DNA from: CAVTBX01 sp963733135
GTDB lineage: Bacteria > Actinomycetota > Thermoleophilia > Gaiellales > Gaiellaceae
NCBI GenBank assembly: GCA_963733135.1
Contig: CAVTBX010000004.1
Location: forward strand, 62,001-126,000
Reading direction: 5' to 3'
Length of the DNA: 64,000 nucleotides
The notes under the pieces were generated by a model, which saw only the letters and a program-made list of their open reading frames with translations, did no database searches and was not told the DNA's origin. A program made the position numbers and the translations under genes. Below, piece after piece: positions 45,648-54,503 of the stretch. Within the stretch, counting starts at the first letter, position 1. Every line of letters starts with the position of its first letter.

Positions 45648-47733
45648 CGACGGGCACCGCTCCCTCGAGTGGACGCTCCCTGAGCCACGGCAGCGGACGG
45701 GCCGGGTCCTCCGAGTCGATCTCGCGCGCAAGCCGGTGGCCGTCGAAGATCGCGTCCGCGATCAGCTGCGGCGCGACGCAGTCGCCGACCCGGTAGAGGC
45801 CCTCGATGCCGGCCTCCTCGAGAGCGTCCGGCTCGGCCTTCAACTCGAGGTAGAGCGACTCGTTCGAGAGCCTCTGCGTCACGAGCACGATCGCGTCGGC
45901 TTCGAGCTCGAAGGATCCGTCGAACTCGTGCTCCACGTGGACCTTGCCCGCCTCGATCTCCGCAACGACCGTCTCCTCCCGGGCTGCGATCCCGAGCTCG
46001 TGCAAGCGCTGCCGCAGGAATGTCTGCTCGAGCGTCTCGTACGAGAACGGCGAGATCTCGTGGAGCGACGTGACGAGCTCCACCTCGTAACCCTCGGTCA
46101 CGAGGAGCTCGGCGAGACCGGGCGCCATGAAGTAACCCTCGCCGTCGTAGACGACAACCCGCTTCCCGGCGGGCCGCTTGCCCTCGAGCATGACCTGCTC
46201 GGGCGTCAGGACGTGCGCCAGCGACGAGTCGGCCCCGGCTACCGGCTCGTGCCGCACGCCGACGATCCCGGAATCGTCCCAACGCGCACCTGCGGCGACC
46301 ACGACGAGCTCGGCGCCGTAGTCGCGCACGTCCTCCACGGAGAGCCGCGCACCTGTGATCACCTCGACATTCTGGAGCTTCTCGAGCTGGATCCGGCGCC
46401 AGTTGAGAACGCGAGCCCACTCGCCTCGGCCCGGAAGCTGTGGCACCCAGCGCGTGATCCCGCCGATCTCGCGCTCGGCCTCGACCAGGTGGACGCGCCG
46501 GAAGCCGCGTTTGCCGAGCACGATCGCGCACTCCATCCCGGCAGGCCCGGCACCGACGACGAGCACGTCGCGATCCGCATTCGCCGCGCGCTCGAAGCGC
46601 TCAGGATGCCAGCCGCGCCGGTACTCCTCCCCGGCGGTCGCGTTCTGCGTGCAACCGATGTTGCCGCCTGGATCCGCCTTCGGGATGCAGATGTTGCAGC
46701 CGATGCACTCTCGGATCTCGTCGTAGCGCCCCTCCTCGATCTTCTTCGGCAGGAACGGGTCGGCGATCGACGGGCGCGCCGCGCCGATCACGTCCAGGAC
46801 ACCGCTGGCCACGATCTCCGCCATGCGATCCGGATTCGTGAAGCGCCCGACTCCGACGATCGGCTTGGCCGTCGCCTCGCGAACACGGCCCGTCCACTCG
46901 AGCTGCCAGCCCTCCTGGAAGAACCGCGAAGCGCCGGAATCACGCGACCACTCCGTCGCCGAGCCGATGTTCACGTCCCAGAGATCTACGAGGTGGTCGG
47001 CCATCCGCACGAACTCGAGACCCTCCGCGAGTTCGATCCCGTACGGAGACAGAGCCGCGACGGCAAGGCGGGACACGACGGCGCATTCGTCGCCGACCGC
47101 TTCGCGCACTGCTTCCAGCGTCTCGATCCAGAAACGGGCCCGGTTCGCGAGCGAGCCGCCGTACTCGTCCGTCCGCCGGTTGTAGAAGGGCGAGAGGAAC
47201 TGCATCGGCAGGTAGCTGTGCGCGCCGTACACGTAGACGATGTCGAAGCCGACATCACGCGCCCGGGCCGCCGCGGCTGCCCAGTCGCATTGGACGCGCG
47301 CGATGTCCTCGCGCTCCATCGCCTTCGGGACGACGAGCAGGTAGTCGCTCGCGAGCTGGGAGGGGGCCAGCGCCGGCAGCCGCCATTCCCGGCGCGGGCA
47401 ATGCACGCCGGAATGGTGCAGCTCGACGCCGGCGAGCGCGTCATGCTTGTGCACCTCCTCGCACATCACCTGGAGGTTTGCCGCGTCACCGTCGTCCCAG
47501 AGGCGGGCCGAGATGAACGGTGTTTCGTCGGACTCCGGGCTGACGGCGCAGTACTCGGTGTTGACCGCAGCCCAGCCGCCCTCGGCCTTCAGCGCCCGGT
47601 GCCCTGCCTGCCCGCGCGGCTTCGCAACGCCGAAGCCGGTGCAGTGCGGCACTTGGTAGAAGCGATTGCGGAGTGTCTTCGGCCCCATCTGAATCGGCTC
47701 GAAGAGCACGTCGTGCCTGGGATCGCGGGCCAC
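45640..47733 (-). CDS. trimethylamine/dimethylamine dehydrogenase-like flavoprotein (copy 1)
   Basis: A 697-aa close relative of trimethylamine dehydrogenase (TMADH). FMN barrel: RDPRHDVLFEPIQMGPKTLR, then FYQVPHCTGFG with the Cys that binds FMN covalently; the Tyr/His/Asp catalytic set is present (VYGAHSYLPMQF, EWSRDSGASRF). CIGCNICIPKADPGGNIGC is the 4Fe-4S site. The rest binds ADP/FAD (VLVVGAGPAGMECAIVLGKR). Of TMADH's aromatic bowl, Tyr60 and Trp264 equivalents remain, but Trp355 is Ala, so the substrate is probably not trimethylamine. GTG 47733 has TAGCGT 7 nt upstream. Divergent from an amine-type ABC importer. Confidence 0.92.
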   Translation of the reverse strand: MARDPRHDVLFEPIQMGPKTLRNRFYQVPHCTGFGVAKPRGQAGHRALKAEGGWAAVNTEYCAVSPESDETPFISARLWDDGDAANLQVMCEEVHKHDALAGVELHHSGVHCPRREWRLPALAPSQLASDYLLVVPKAMEREDIARVQCDWAAAAARARDVGFDIVYVYGAHSYLPMQFLSPFYNRRTDEYGGSLANRARFWIETLEAVREAVGDECAVVSRLAVAALSPYGIELAEGLEFVRMADHLVDLWDVNIGSATEWSRDSGASRFFQEGWQLEWTGRVREATAKPIVGVGRFTNPDRMAEIVASGVLDVIGAARPSIADPFLPKKIEEGRYDEIRECIGCNICIPKADPGGNIGCTQNATAGEEYRRGWHPERFERAANADRDVLVVGAGPAGMECAIVLGKRGFRRVHLVEAEREIGGITRWVPQLPGRGEWARVLNWRRIQLEKLQNVEVITGARLSVEDVRDYGAELVVVAAGARWDDSGIVGVRHEPVAGADSSLAHVLTPEQVMLEGKRPAGKRVVVYDGEGYFMAPGLAELLVTEGYEVELVTSLHEISPFSYETLEQTFLRQRLHELGIAAREETVVAEIEAGKVHVEHEFDGSFELEADAIVLVTQRLSNESLYLELKAEPDALEEAGIEGLYRVGDCVAPQLIADAIFDGHRLAREIDSEDPARPLPWLRERPLEGAVPVDA

Positions 47734-47740
47734 GGCGAGG

Positions 47741-47746
47741 ACGCTA
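47741..47746 (-). promoter_or_regulatory. -10 hexamer TAGCGT of the TMADH-like/enoyl-CoA hydratase operon
   Basis: Minus-strand TAGCGT, 7 nt, then GTG at 47733. Confidence 0.5.
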
Positions 47747-47774
47747 ACCGCCCATCCCTCCGCACTCAACCGAG

Positions 47775-47812
47775 GTCAACTCCTTGACTGGGCCAGGCTG
47801 GTCGCTTTCAAT
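47775..47812 (+). promoter_or_regulatory. promoter TTGACT-17-TTCAAT with operator-like GTCAA-N4-TTGAC
   Basis: TTGACT (47784-47789) and TTCAAT (47807-47812) are 17 nt apart and precede a leadered gene with a good ribosome site. GTCAA-CTCC-TTGAC (47775-47788) is a perfect 14-bp palindrome overlapping the -35 box, placed so that it could control both the importer and the divergent TMADH-like gene. Confidence 0.5.
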
Positions 47813-47844
47813 TGCAGTTTCCACCACCGCTCCTGGGAGGACGC

Positions 47845-49005
47845 ATGCGCACGGACCCCGACGGCACCACCGACCGCCGCCTCGACCGGAGAAGCTTCCT
47901 GAAGCTCGGCGCCGCCGCCGGCGCGACCGGGATCCTCGCGGGCTGCGGGGCCTCATCGGGAAGCGGAGACGAGGGAGGCGACGGAGACACCGCCGCCGCC
48001 GAGCAGCGGCCCCCGATCGAGCAGGAGGACGGGAAGCTCCACGTCTTCGACTGGGCGGGCTACGAGCTACCGACCTACGCCGGCGCGAAGGCGTACACCA
48101 AAGACCTCGGTTACCCGAAGCCGAAGTTCACTTTCCTGACGGGCGACGACCAGGCGCTCTCGAAGGTGCGCGCCGGCTTCGAGGCCGACATGGTGCACCC
48201 CTGCATCGGCTACATCCAGGACTGGCTCCAGCTCGACGCGATCGAGCCGTGGGACGTCTCGCTCATCTCAAATGCCAAGGATCTGAATCCCGCGATGATG
48301 GAGGGCGGGCAGGTCGACGGTCAGCAGTACTTCATCCCTGCCGACTGGGGCTTCTCCGCCCCGCTCTACCGCTCGGACAAGGTGGATACGAGCGAGGACA
48401 CTTGGGCGCTCTTCTTCGACGAGAAGTACGCGGGCAAGATCTCGTGGTGGGACGCGATCGAGAACTTGATCATCGCGGGCTACGTGAACGGCGTCGACGA
48501 TCCGTGGGCCATGGACACATCCGAGCTCGAGGAGATGCGGGACTTCCTCATCTCGAAGAAGCACGTCGTCCGGAACTACTGGCAGTCCCAGACCGACATG
48601 GACAACGACTTCGCGGCCGGGAACATCTGGATCGCCTACTCCTGGGCGGGCTCGTATGTCAACGCGAAAAAGGCCGGCCTCGACGTCACGTACATGGAGC
48701 CGAAGGAGGGCCGGATCTCCTGGGTGTGCGGCTTCCAGCTCCTGAAGGACTCCGACAACTACCACCACGCTCACGAGTATGTGAACGTGTGGTCGAGCCC
48801 CGAGTCCGCGCTCTGGATCGAGCAGAACTACGCCTACGGCCACGCGAACACGGCCGTGGACCTCGACAAGCTCGACCCGGAGTTCGTCGAACTCTTGCAC
48901 CTCGACGACCCGTCCGCGCTCCAGGAGCCAAAGGCGCACATGGATCGGTTCATCGAGAACCGGCAGGAGTACAACCGGTTCTGGGCCGAGGTCAAGGCGG
49001 CTTAG
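47845..49005 (+). CDS. ABC transporter substrate-binding lipoprotein, spermidine/putrescine (PotD) type, system 1
   Basis: A 386-aa exported binding protein. Twin-arginine signal DRRSFLKLGAAAG runs into lipobox ILAGC, so it is a Tat-exported lipoprotein. The mature part is PotD/PotF-like: LHVFDWAGYELPTYAGAKAY, FIPADWGFSAPLYRSDKV, GKISWWDAIENLIIAGYVNG, NIWIAYSWAGSYVNA. ATG 47845 is chosen over an upstream frame because GGGAGGA lies 7 nt before it and the signal starts there. The ligand is probably a cationic amine or betaine. First gene of a four-gene importer whose ATPase gene lies convergently at 51060. Confidence 0.93.
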   Translation: MRTDPDGTTDRRLDRRSFLKLGAAAGATGILAGCGASSGSGDEGGDGDTAAAEQRPPIEQEDGKLHVFDWAGYELPTYAGAKAYTKDLGYPKPKFTFLTGDDQALSKVRAGFEADMVHPCIGYIQDWLQLDAIEPWDVSLISNAKDLNPAMMEGGQVDGQQYFIPADWGFSAPLYRSDKVDTSEDTWALFFDEKYAGKISWWDAIENLIIAGYVNGVDDPWAMDTSELEEMRDFLISKKHVVRNYWQSQTDMDNDFAAGNIWIAYSWAGSYVNAKKAGLDVTYMEPKEGRISWVCGFQLLKDSDNYHHAHEYVNVWSSPESALWIEQNYAYGHANTAVDLDKLDPEFVELLHLDDPSALQEPKAHMDRFIENRQEYNRFWAEVKAA

Positions 49006-49026
49006 CCCAGGCGGGCCCGTCGCCCG

Positions 49027-49950
49027 GTGGCCGTCGAAGCACCCACCTCGATCGCGACCCGGCCGGAGCGCCGGCGGCCTAGCTTCCGCCGCTCGCCGGG
49101 GGTGACGACGGCGGGGCTCCTCGCCCCGCCGATCCTCTGGCTCGTCGTCTTCTTCGCGATCCCGGTCGGCCTCGTGGCCCTGCTCTCGGTCGGCGGGATC
49201 ACGCTCTTTCCGGGCGACGACGTCTGGACGTTCACCGCCTGGCAGTCGTTCCTACAGTGGGACTCCCTCTACCTCGATCTCTTCTGGCGCTCGATCCGCA
49301 TGTCGCTGATCGTCTCGCTCGCCTGCGTTCTCCTCGCGTATCCGATCGCCTACTTCCTGGCGCTCGGCACGTCGCGTCGCAAGTACGTCCTCCTCCTGCT
49401 CATCATCGTCCCCTTCTTCACGAGCTTCCTGCTGCGCGTCGCCGCCTGGAAGTTCATTCTCGGCGATCAGGGGGCCATCAACTCGTTCGCCTACTGGACG
49501 GGCCTGCGGGCGGACGGCGACCCGATCCCGCAGCTCCTCTACAGCCAGTTCACGGTCATGCTCGTCCTCGCCTACGTCTGGATCCCGTTCGTCGCGCTCC
49601 CGATCTTCGTCTCGCTCGAGACGCTCGACCGGCGCCTGCTCGAGGCCGCCAGCGACCTGGGCGCAACGCGCTGGCAGGCGTTTCGACGCATCACGCTTCC
49701 GCTCTCGCTCCCGGGCGTGATCGCGGCATTCGTGTTCATCTTCATTCCGACAATCGGCGAGTACGTCACGCCCTCGCTCGTCGGCGGAAACCGTGGCTTC
49801 ATGTACGGGAACGCGATCCAGGATCTCTTCGGGCCGGGATTCGACTGGACGACCGGAGCGGTGCTCTCACTCTTCCTCTTCCTCGTCGTCTTGGTGTTGG
49901 CCCTCGTGTTCGCGCGCCTCCTCTCGACGCGGAGGCTGTCGACCGCCTGA
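49027..49950 (+). CDS. ABC transporter permease, PotB type, system 1
   Basis: A 307-aa permease with six predicted helices (APPILWLVVFFAIPVGLVAL is the first) and the EAA loop RRLLEAASDLGATRWQAFRR that contacts the ATPase, followed by ITLPLSLPGVIAAFVFIFIP. TPSLVGGNRGFMYGNAIQD is characteristic of the PotB/PotH branch. GTG start 21 nt after the binding-protein gene; its stop overlaps the next start by 1 nt (TGATG). Confidence 0.92.
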   Translation: MAVEAPTSIATRPERRRPSFRRSPGVTTAGLLAPPILWLVVFFAIPVGLVALLSVGGITLFPGDDVWTFTAWQSFLQWDSLYLDLFWRSIRMSLIVSLACVLLAYPIAYFLALGTSRRKYVLLLLIIVPFFTSFLLRVAAWKFILGDQGAINSFAYWTGLRADGDPIPQLLYSQFTVMLVLAYVWIPFVALPIFVSLETLDRRLLEAASDLGATRWQAFRRITLPLSLPGVIAAFVFIFIPTIGEYVTPSLVGGNRGFMYGNAIQDLFGPGFDWTTGAVLSLFLFLVVLVLALVFARLLSTRRLSTA

Positions 49951-50816
49951 TGGACGTCGCCACCTCCAGAGGCGGTCTTCTGGCGCTGAAGGTCTTCTTC
50001 GGGCTGCTCGTGGTGTTCCTCTACGCCCCGCTCGCCGTGCTCTTCGTGTTCGCCTTCAACGACGACACGACGATCCGGTTTCCGCTCGCAGGCTTCACAA
50101 CCGAGTGGTTCCAGCAGTTCCTCTCGAACGACGAGCTCGTGGGCTCGCTGCGCACGAGCGCCATCATCGCGGCTGTCTCGTCCACGATCGCCGTCACGCT
50201 CGGGATCCTCGCGTCGCTCGTCCTCGTCCGCCGGCGATTCTTCGGGAAGTCGGCGGCCGCCGCGTTCCTCCTGACGCCGCTCGTCATCCCCTACGTCGTC
50301 TTCGGAATCGCGCTCCTGATCCTCGTGCAGACGATCGACGTCTTCTTGGATCAGTGGTTCGGATTCAAGATCGGGCTCTCGATCTGGACGGTCGCGATCG
50401 GCCACGTCGTGGTGTTCCTGCCGTACGCCATCCTCGTGCTGGCCCCACGGATCGAGCGAATCGACCGCCGGCTCGAGGAGGCAGCCCGCGACCTGGGCGC
50501 GAGCAACCTGCGCACCTTCCGCTCGATAACGCTGCCGCTGATCGCGCCCGCCGTGCTCTCGTCGTTCCTGATCGCGTTCACGTTCTCGTTCGACGAATTC
50601 GCGGTCGCGAACTTCGTCGCCGGCGATCGGGTCACGTTCCCGATCTACCTGTACTCGCAGCTTCGGTTCCCGACGCTCCTGCCTCAGGCAATCGCTGTCG
50701 CCGTGGTCGTTTTCGTCGTCTCGCTCGGGATCGTTCTCGCGGCTGAGCTGGGCCGCCGGATCCTGGAGCGTCGGTTGGACGCCGAGACGGCCGGGTCTAC
50801 GTTGACGGGGGTGTGA
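49950..50816 (+). CDS. ABC transporter permease, PotC type, system 1
   Basis: A 288-aa permease: first helix VFFGLLVVFLYAPLAVLFVF, then the typical FNDDTTIRFPLAGFTTEWFQ of PotC/PotI, EAA loop RRLEEAARDLGASNLRTFRS, and FTFSFDEFAVANFVAGDRVT. It pairs with the PotB-type permease; the two genes overlap by one nucleotide. The 3' end abuts hairpin array R3. Confidence 0.92.
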   Translation: MDVATSRGGLLALKVFFGLLVVFLYAPLAVLFVFAFNDDTTIRFPLAGFTTEWFQQFLSNDELVGSLRTSAIIAAVSSTIAVTLGILASLVLVRRRFFGKSAAAAFLLTPLVIPYVVFGIALLILVQTIDVFLDQWFGFKIGLSIWTVAIGHVVVFLPYAILVLAPRIERIDRRLEEAARDLGASNLRTFRSITLPLIAPAVLSSFLIAFTFSFDEFAVANFVAGDRVTFPIYLYSQLRFPTLLPQAIAVAVVVFVVSLGIVLAAELGRRILERRLDAETAGSTLTGV

Positions 50817-50821
50817 ACGGA

Positions 50822-51050
50822 GCCGCGAGTAAACGGAACCGCCGAAGGCGGTTCCTCCATACGAATCGCACAAAGAGCGGTGCGATTCGCCCGCCCGCTG
50901 CGCGGGCTCCAACACCCGGGCCTCCGGTGAAGAACACAGCCTCTGGGCCGCTTTGTGACCGGAGCTGCCTGGGCAGCTCCTCCTTGAGAATCGCGCGAAA
51001 AGCGGCGCGATTCGCCCGCCGCTTCGCGGCTCCGGCATCGCCGCTCACGC
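50822..51050. repeat. modular hairpin array R3
   Basis: Stems in order: GGAACCGCC/GGCGGTTCC, GAATCGCAC/GTGCGATTC, GCCCGC/GCGGGC, GGAGCTGCC/GGCAGCTCC, GAATCGCGC/GCGCGATTC, GCCGC/GCGGC. The linkers TTCCTCCATACGAATCGC and AAAGAGCGG are shared with array R2. It sits between the convergent ends of the permease and ATPase genes, where it may also end transcription. Confidence 0.8.
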
Positions 51051-51059
51051 GACGCTGCT

Positions 51060-52160
51060 CTACAAGTCTGTTCCGGCGAGGACGGCGGTGTGCTCCGGTT
51101 CCCAGGTGAGGGTCACCCGGCGGCCTTCGCCTAGGCCGCCGGACGCTTCGTCGTTCATGCGGTGGCTGACGATGCGGCCGCACTCGGTGTCGACGTGGAA
51201 CTGGGTAAGCGAGCCGAGGTAGACGGCCTGCGCGATTGTCCCGTCGACGCGTGAGCCGCCCTCGGGTGCTCGGCCATTCGCCGCGTCGATCCGGACTCGT
51301 TCGGGCCGGACCGCGACCTTCACGGTCGAGCCGGGCTTGGTCTGGCCCGTCGCTGACACGACGAGGCGGCCGCCGTCGGAGACGCGCATGACGGCAAGCC
51401 CGTCGTCGACCGAGTCCACCTTGAAGTCGAAGGCGTTCAGGGAGCCGATGAAGTCGGCGCAGAACGCGGTCCGGGGATGCTCGTAGACCTCGCGCGGCGT
51501 CCCGATCTGCTCCACGAGACCGCCGTTCATGACGGCGATCCGGTCGCTCATCGAGAGCGCCTCCTCCTGGTCGTGCGTGACGTAGACGAACGTCGTCCCG
51601 AGCTCGGCCTGGATGCGCTTCAGCTCGAGCTGGAGCTGCTTCCGAAGCTTCACATCGAGCGCACCGAGCGGCTCGTCGAGGAGGAGGGCCGCTGGTCGGT
51701 TCACGAGCGCGCGTGCCAGCGCCACTCGTTGCTGCTGTCCACCCGAGAGCTGTGAGGGCCGGCGCTTCTCGTATCCCTCGAGCTCGACCACGCGCAGGAG
51801 CTCGCCTACCCGCTCGCGAGTCTCATCCTTCCCCAGCTTCTTCAGCTTCAGGCCGAAGGCGACGTTGTCGTAGATCGACATGTGCGGGAAAAGCGCGTAG
51901 TGCTGGAACACCATGTTCACGTTCCGGCGGTTGGGCGGAACGTCGGTGACGTCGTCGCCGCGGAGGAGGATCCGCCCCTCGTCCGGCTGCTCGAACCCGG
52001 CGATCATGCGAAGCGTCGTCGTCTTCCCGCAGCCCGAGGGGCCGAGCATCGTGAAGAACTCGCCCTCTGGGATCTCGGCGTCGACTCCACGTACCGCTTC
52101 GACGTCCCCGAATCGCTTGCGGACGCCCTCGAGGCTGATCGCAACGCCCTCGCTCGGCAT
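51060..52160 (-). CDS. ABC transporter ATP-binding protein, PotA type, system 1
   Basis: A 366-aa ATPase: Walker A GPSGCGKTT, Q-loop MVFQHYALFPHMSIYDNVAF, signature LSGGQQQRVALARAL, Walker B ALLLDEPLGALD, H-loop YVTHDQEEALSMSDR, and a C-terminal TOBE/OB regulatory domain from about residue 245. It is most likely the motor of the permease pair at 49027-50816, although encoded on the opposite strand. ATG 52160 has TACACT 6 nt upstream, so it has its own leaderless promoter divergent from system 2. Confidence 0.93.
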   Translation of the reverse strand: MPSEGVAISLEGVRKRFGDVEAVRGVDAEIPEGEFFTMLGPSGCGKTTTLRMIAGFEQPDEGRILLRGDDVTDVPPNRRNVNMVFQHYALFPHMSIYDNVAFGLKLKKLGKDETRERVGELLRVVELEGYEKRRPSQLSGGQQQRVALARALVNRPAALLLDEPLGALDVKLRKQLQLELKRIQAELGTTFVYVTHDQEEALSMSDRIAVMNGGLVEQIGTPREVYEHPRTAFCADFIGSLNAFDFKVDSVDDGLAVMRVSDGGRLVVSATGQTKPGSTVKVAVRPERVRIDAANGRAPEGGSRVDGTIAQAVYLGSLTQFHVDTECGRIVSHRMNDEASGGLGEGRRVTLTWEPEHTAVLAGTDL

Positions 52161-52166
52161 CGGCCG

Positions 52167-52172
52167 AGTGTA
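52167..52172 (-). promoter_or_regulatory. -10 hexamer TACACT of the system 1 ATPase gene
   Basis: Minus-strand TACACT-CGGCCG-ATG, 6-nt spacing, predicted leaderless. Confidence 0.6.
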
Positions 52173-52212
52173 AACCAGTGCCGGTCGGATCTCACTATTC
52201 GGCGGGTCTCGC

Positions 52213-52242
52213 TTGAACTCCGCCCTGCTCGTCGGGTTCAAT
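52213..52242 (+). promoter_or_regulatory. promoter TTGAAC-18-TTCAAT of ABC system 2
   Basis: TTGAAC (52213-52218) and TTCAAT (52237-52242) are 18 nt apart. TTCAAT is the same -10 found before system 1, and TTGAAC with GTTCAA also forms an inverted repeat. Confidence 0.45.
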
Positions 52243-52299
52243 GCCGCTCACCCGCGTGAAACCGCGCGGACTCGCCGTCCGTACTGAAGGAGGCTTCTG

Positions 52300-53592
52300 A
52301 TGACACGGCATCCGAAGGAGCGTTACAGCGGACTGACGCGGCGCGACCTGCTTCTTCGGGCGGCGGGCGGGGCTGCGGCGCTCTCGGGGGCGGGCGGCAT
52401 CCTCGCCGGTTGTAGCTCGAGCACCGAGGCTGAGGTGACGACCGGAGCCAGCGGCGAGGCGCTCGGACCAGGCGGTCTTCCGCTTGCGAGACCTGACCGG
52501 CGGGTTACGATGCCGCTCTGGGAGGACCCGATCGAGTCAGGGCTCGAGCCGGAGACTGGCGGCACCTTCACGGTCTTCAACTATCCGGACTACCTGTACA
52601 AAAAGCACCTCAGGGACTTCGGCGAGAAGTACGGCGTCGACGTCCAGTACACGGCCTTCCAGAACATCTCCTCCGGGATCCAGCGCCTCGCCTCGGGCGC
52701 CGTCAAGCCTGACGTCATGGAGATGACGCCCGACAACCTCACGCGCGCGGTCGCGGGCGAGCTCATCAAGCCGCTCAATCTCGACTACATCCCGAACCTG
52801 AAGAAGAACATCTGGCCCGAGCTCGTGAGCCCGTTCTACGACGTGGACTCCCACTACACGGTGCCGTACACGTGCTATGGAACGGGAATCGCTTGGCGGA
52901 CGGACGAGGTCACGGAGGACATCGCGGCCATGTCGCAGCCGTGGGACATCTTCTGGGAGTCGGGGGACTACGCCGGCAAGGTCGGCCTTCTGACGGAGGA
53001 GCGCGAGACGATCGGCATGGCGCTCCTCCGCAAGGAGAGCTTCGAGCTCAACACCGAGGATCCCAAGCTCATCGACCAGGCGGTGACCGATCTCAAAGAG
53101 CTCTACGACGTCTGCAACATCAAGCTCACGGATCAGCAGTATCAGTCGATTCCCGAAGGCACGATGTGGCTCCACCAGGCCTGGACCGGCGACATGATCG
53201 CCGGCTACATCTACTACCTCCCGAAGGGAACGCCCCCGACCGCGCTCGGCTACTGGCGAGACGCGAAAGGCAAACACCCGGTTCAGACCGACTGCTGGTC
53301 GATCTGCTCGACGACGGACAAGCCCGTGCTCTCTCACCTCTGGCTCAACTACATCCTGGACAACGGCATCGCCTACTCCAACTTCGTCGACTTCAACGGC
53401 TACCAACCGCCGCTGAACGAGATCGACCCGAGCTCCCTCGTCGCCGACGGCGTCGTCCCGGAGCACCTCGAGAACAGCGTGCTCACGCACGACGACCTCG
53501 GGCCCGACTCGCTCCAGTTCGGAACGCTCACCGCCCGCGGACAACAGATCTGGCAGGACGGCTACTCGGAGTTCCTGGCCGGCGCCGCCTAG
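52300..53592 (+). CDS. ABC transporter substrate-binding lipoprotein, spermidine/putrescine (PotD) type, system 2
   Basis: A 430-aa binding protein with a Tat signal (LTRRDLLLRAAGGAAAL) and lipobox ILAGC. The mature region is PotD-like: FTVFNYPDYLYKKHLRDFGE, SSGIQRLASGAVKPDVMEMT, TVPYTCYGTGIAWRTDEVTE, WLHQAWTGDMIAGYIYYLPK. It differs clearly from the system 1 protein, so the two importers probably bind different amines. AAGGAGG 7 nt before ATG 52300 is a strong ribosome site. First gene of a five-gene operon ending with an aminotransferase. Confidence 0.93.
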   Translation: MTRHPKERYSGLTRRDLLLRAAGGAAALSGAGGILAGCSSSTEAEVTTGASGEALGPGGLPLARPDRRVTMPLWEDPIESGLEPETGGTFTVFNYPDYLYKKHLRDFGEKYGVDVQYTAFQNISSGIQRLASGAVKPDVMEMTPDNLTRAVAGELIKPLNLDYIPNLKKNIWPELVSPFYDVDSHYTVPYTCYGTGIAWRTDEVTEDIAAMSQPWDIFWESGDYAGKVGLLTEERETIGMALLRKESFELNTEDPKLIDQAVTDLKELYDVCNIKLTDQQYQSIPEGTMWLHQAWTGDMIAGYIYYLPKGTPPTALGYWRDAKGKHPVQTDCWSICSTTDKPVLSHLWLNYILDNGIAYSNFVDFNGYQPPLNEIDPSSLVADGVVPEHLENSVLTHDDLGPDSLQFGTLTARGQQIWQDGYSEFLAGAA

Positions 53593-53606
53593 GCCCGGGC
53601 TAGACC

Positions 53607-54503
53607 GTGTATCGGCGCTGGCTCTGGCCGGGATTCTCCCTTCCGGGGGTCCTCTGGCTCGTCGTCCTGTTCGTCGTCCCCTTCTACGCGGTCGTCGCCG
53701 TCGCATTCGGCACGGTCGACCCGATCCTCTCGGGGCCGGTGCCGATCTGGAACCCGCTCGAGTGGAACGTGGGCTGGATCCTCGAGGTGCTCGAGCGGCT
53801 CACGCCCGGCGGGACGTTCTTCGGCGTGGCGATCCGGACGATCGTCTACGTCGCGATCGCCCTCGCCCTGTCACTCCTGATCGGCTACCCGGTCGCGTAC
53901 TACATCGCGCGGCACACGAGCGGACGGACAAAGGTGATCCTCCTGGTGCTCATCGTCCTGCCGCTCTGGATCAGCTACCTGATGCGGATGCTGGCCTGGG
54001 TCAACCTGCTGGCCGCGGACGGCTACGTCAACCGCTTCCTGACGTTTACGCACATCCTCGGAGAGCCGCACGACTGGCTGGGCGGGCGGCCGTCGACAGT
54101 CATCCTCGCGCTCGTCTACGGCTACATCCCGTACCTGATCCTGCCGCTCTTCGCAGCGCTCGATCGGATCGACCGCAGCCACCTGGAGGCGGCGCGAGAC
54201 CTTGGTGCGAGCCCGTTGGCGACCTTCCGGACGGTGGCCCTGCCGCTCTCGAAGGTCGGCGTGCTCGGAGGCGCGGTCCTCATCACGCTCCCGATGTTCG
54301 GCGACTACTACACCCCCGACATCGTCTCGGGCGCACCGCAGACGTCGCTGCTCGGCAACCAGATCGACCTCTACTTCCACTACCAGGGTCAGCCGACGAT
54401 CGGCGCGGCGCTCACCGTCATCCTCGCCGCGTTCCTGACGATCCTGATGGTCTATTACATGCGGACCGTCCACCGCGCCTCCCGGGAGGCGCCGCCCGTA
54501 TGA
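53607..54503 (+). CDS. ABC transporter permease, PotB type, system 2
   Basis: A 298-aa permease: LPGVLWLVVLFVVPFYAVVA as first helix, TIVYVAIALALSLLIGYPVA, EAA loop SHLEAARDLGASPLATFRT and ITLPMFGDYYTPDIVSGAPQ near the end, all as in PotB/PotH. GTG start at 53607; its stop overlaps the next gene in ATGA. Confidence 0.92.
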   Translation: MYRRWLWPGFSLPGVLWLVVLFVVPFYAVVAVAFGTVDPILSGPVPIWNPLEWNVGWILEVLERLTPGGTFFGVAIRTIVYVAIALALSLLIGYPVAYYIARHTSGRTKVILLVLIVLPLWISYLMRMLAWVNLLAADGYVNRFLTFTHILGEPHDWLGGRPSTVILALVYGYIPYLILPLFAALDRIDRSHLEAARDLGASPLATFRTVALPLSKVGVLGGAVLITLPMFGDYYTPDIVSGAPQTSLLGNQIDLYFHYQGQPTIGAALTVILAAFLTILMVYYMRTVHRASREAPPV

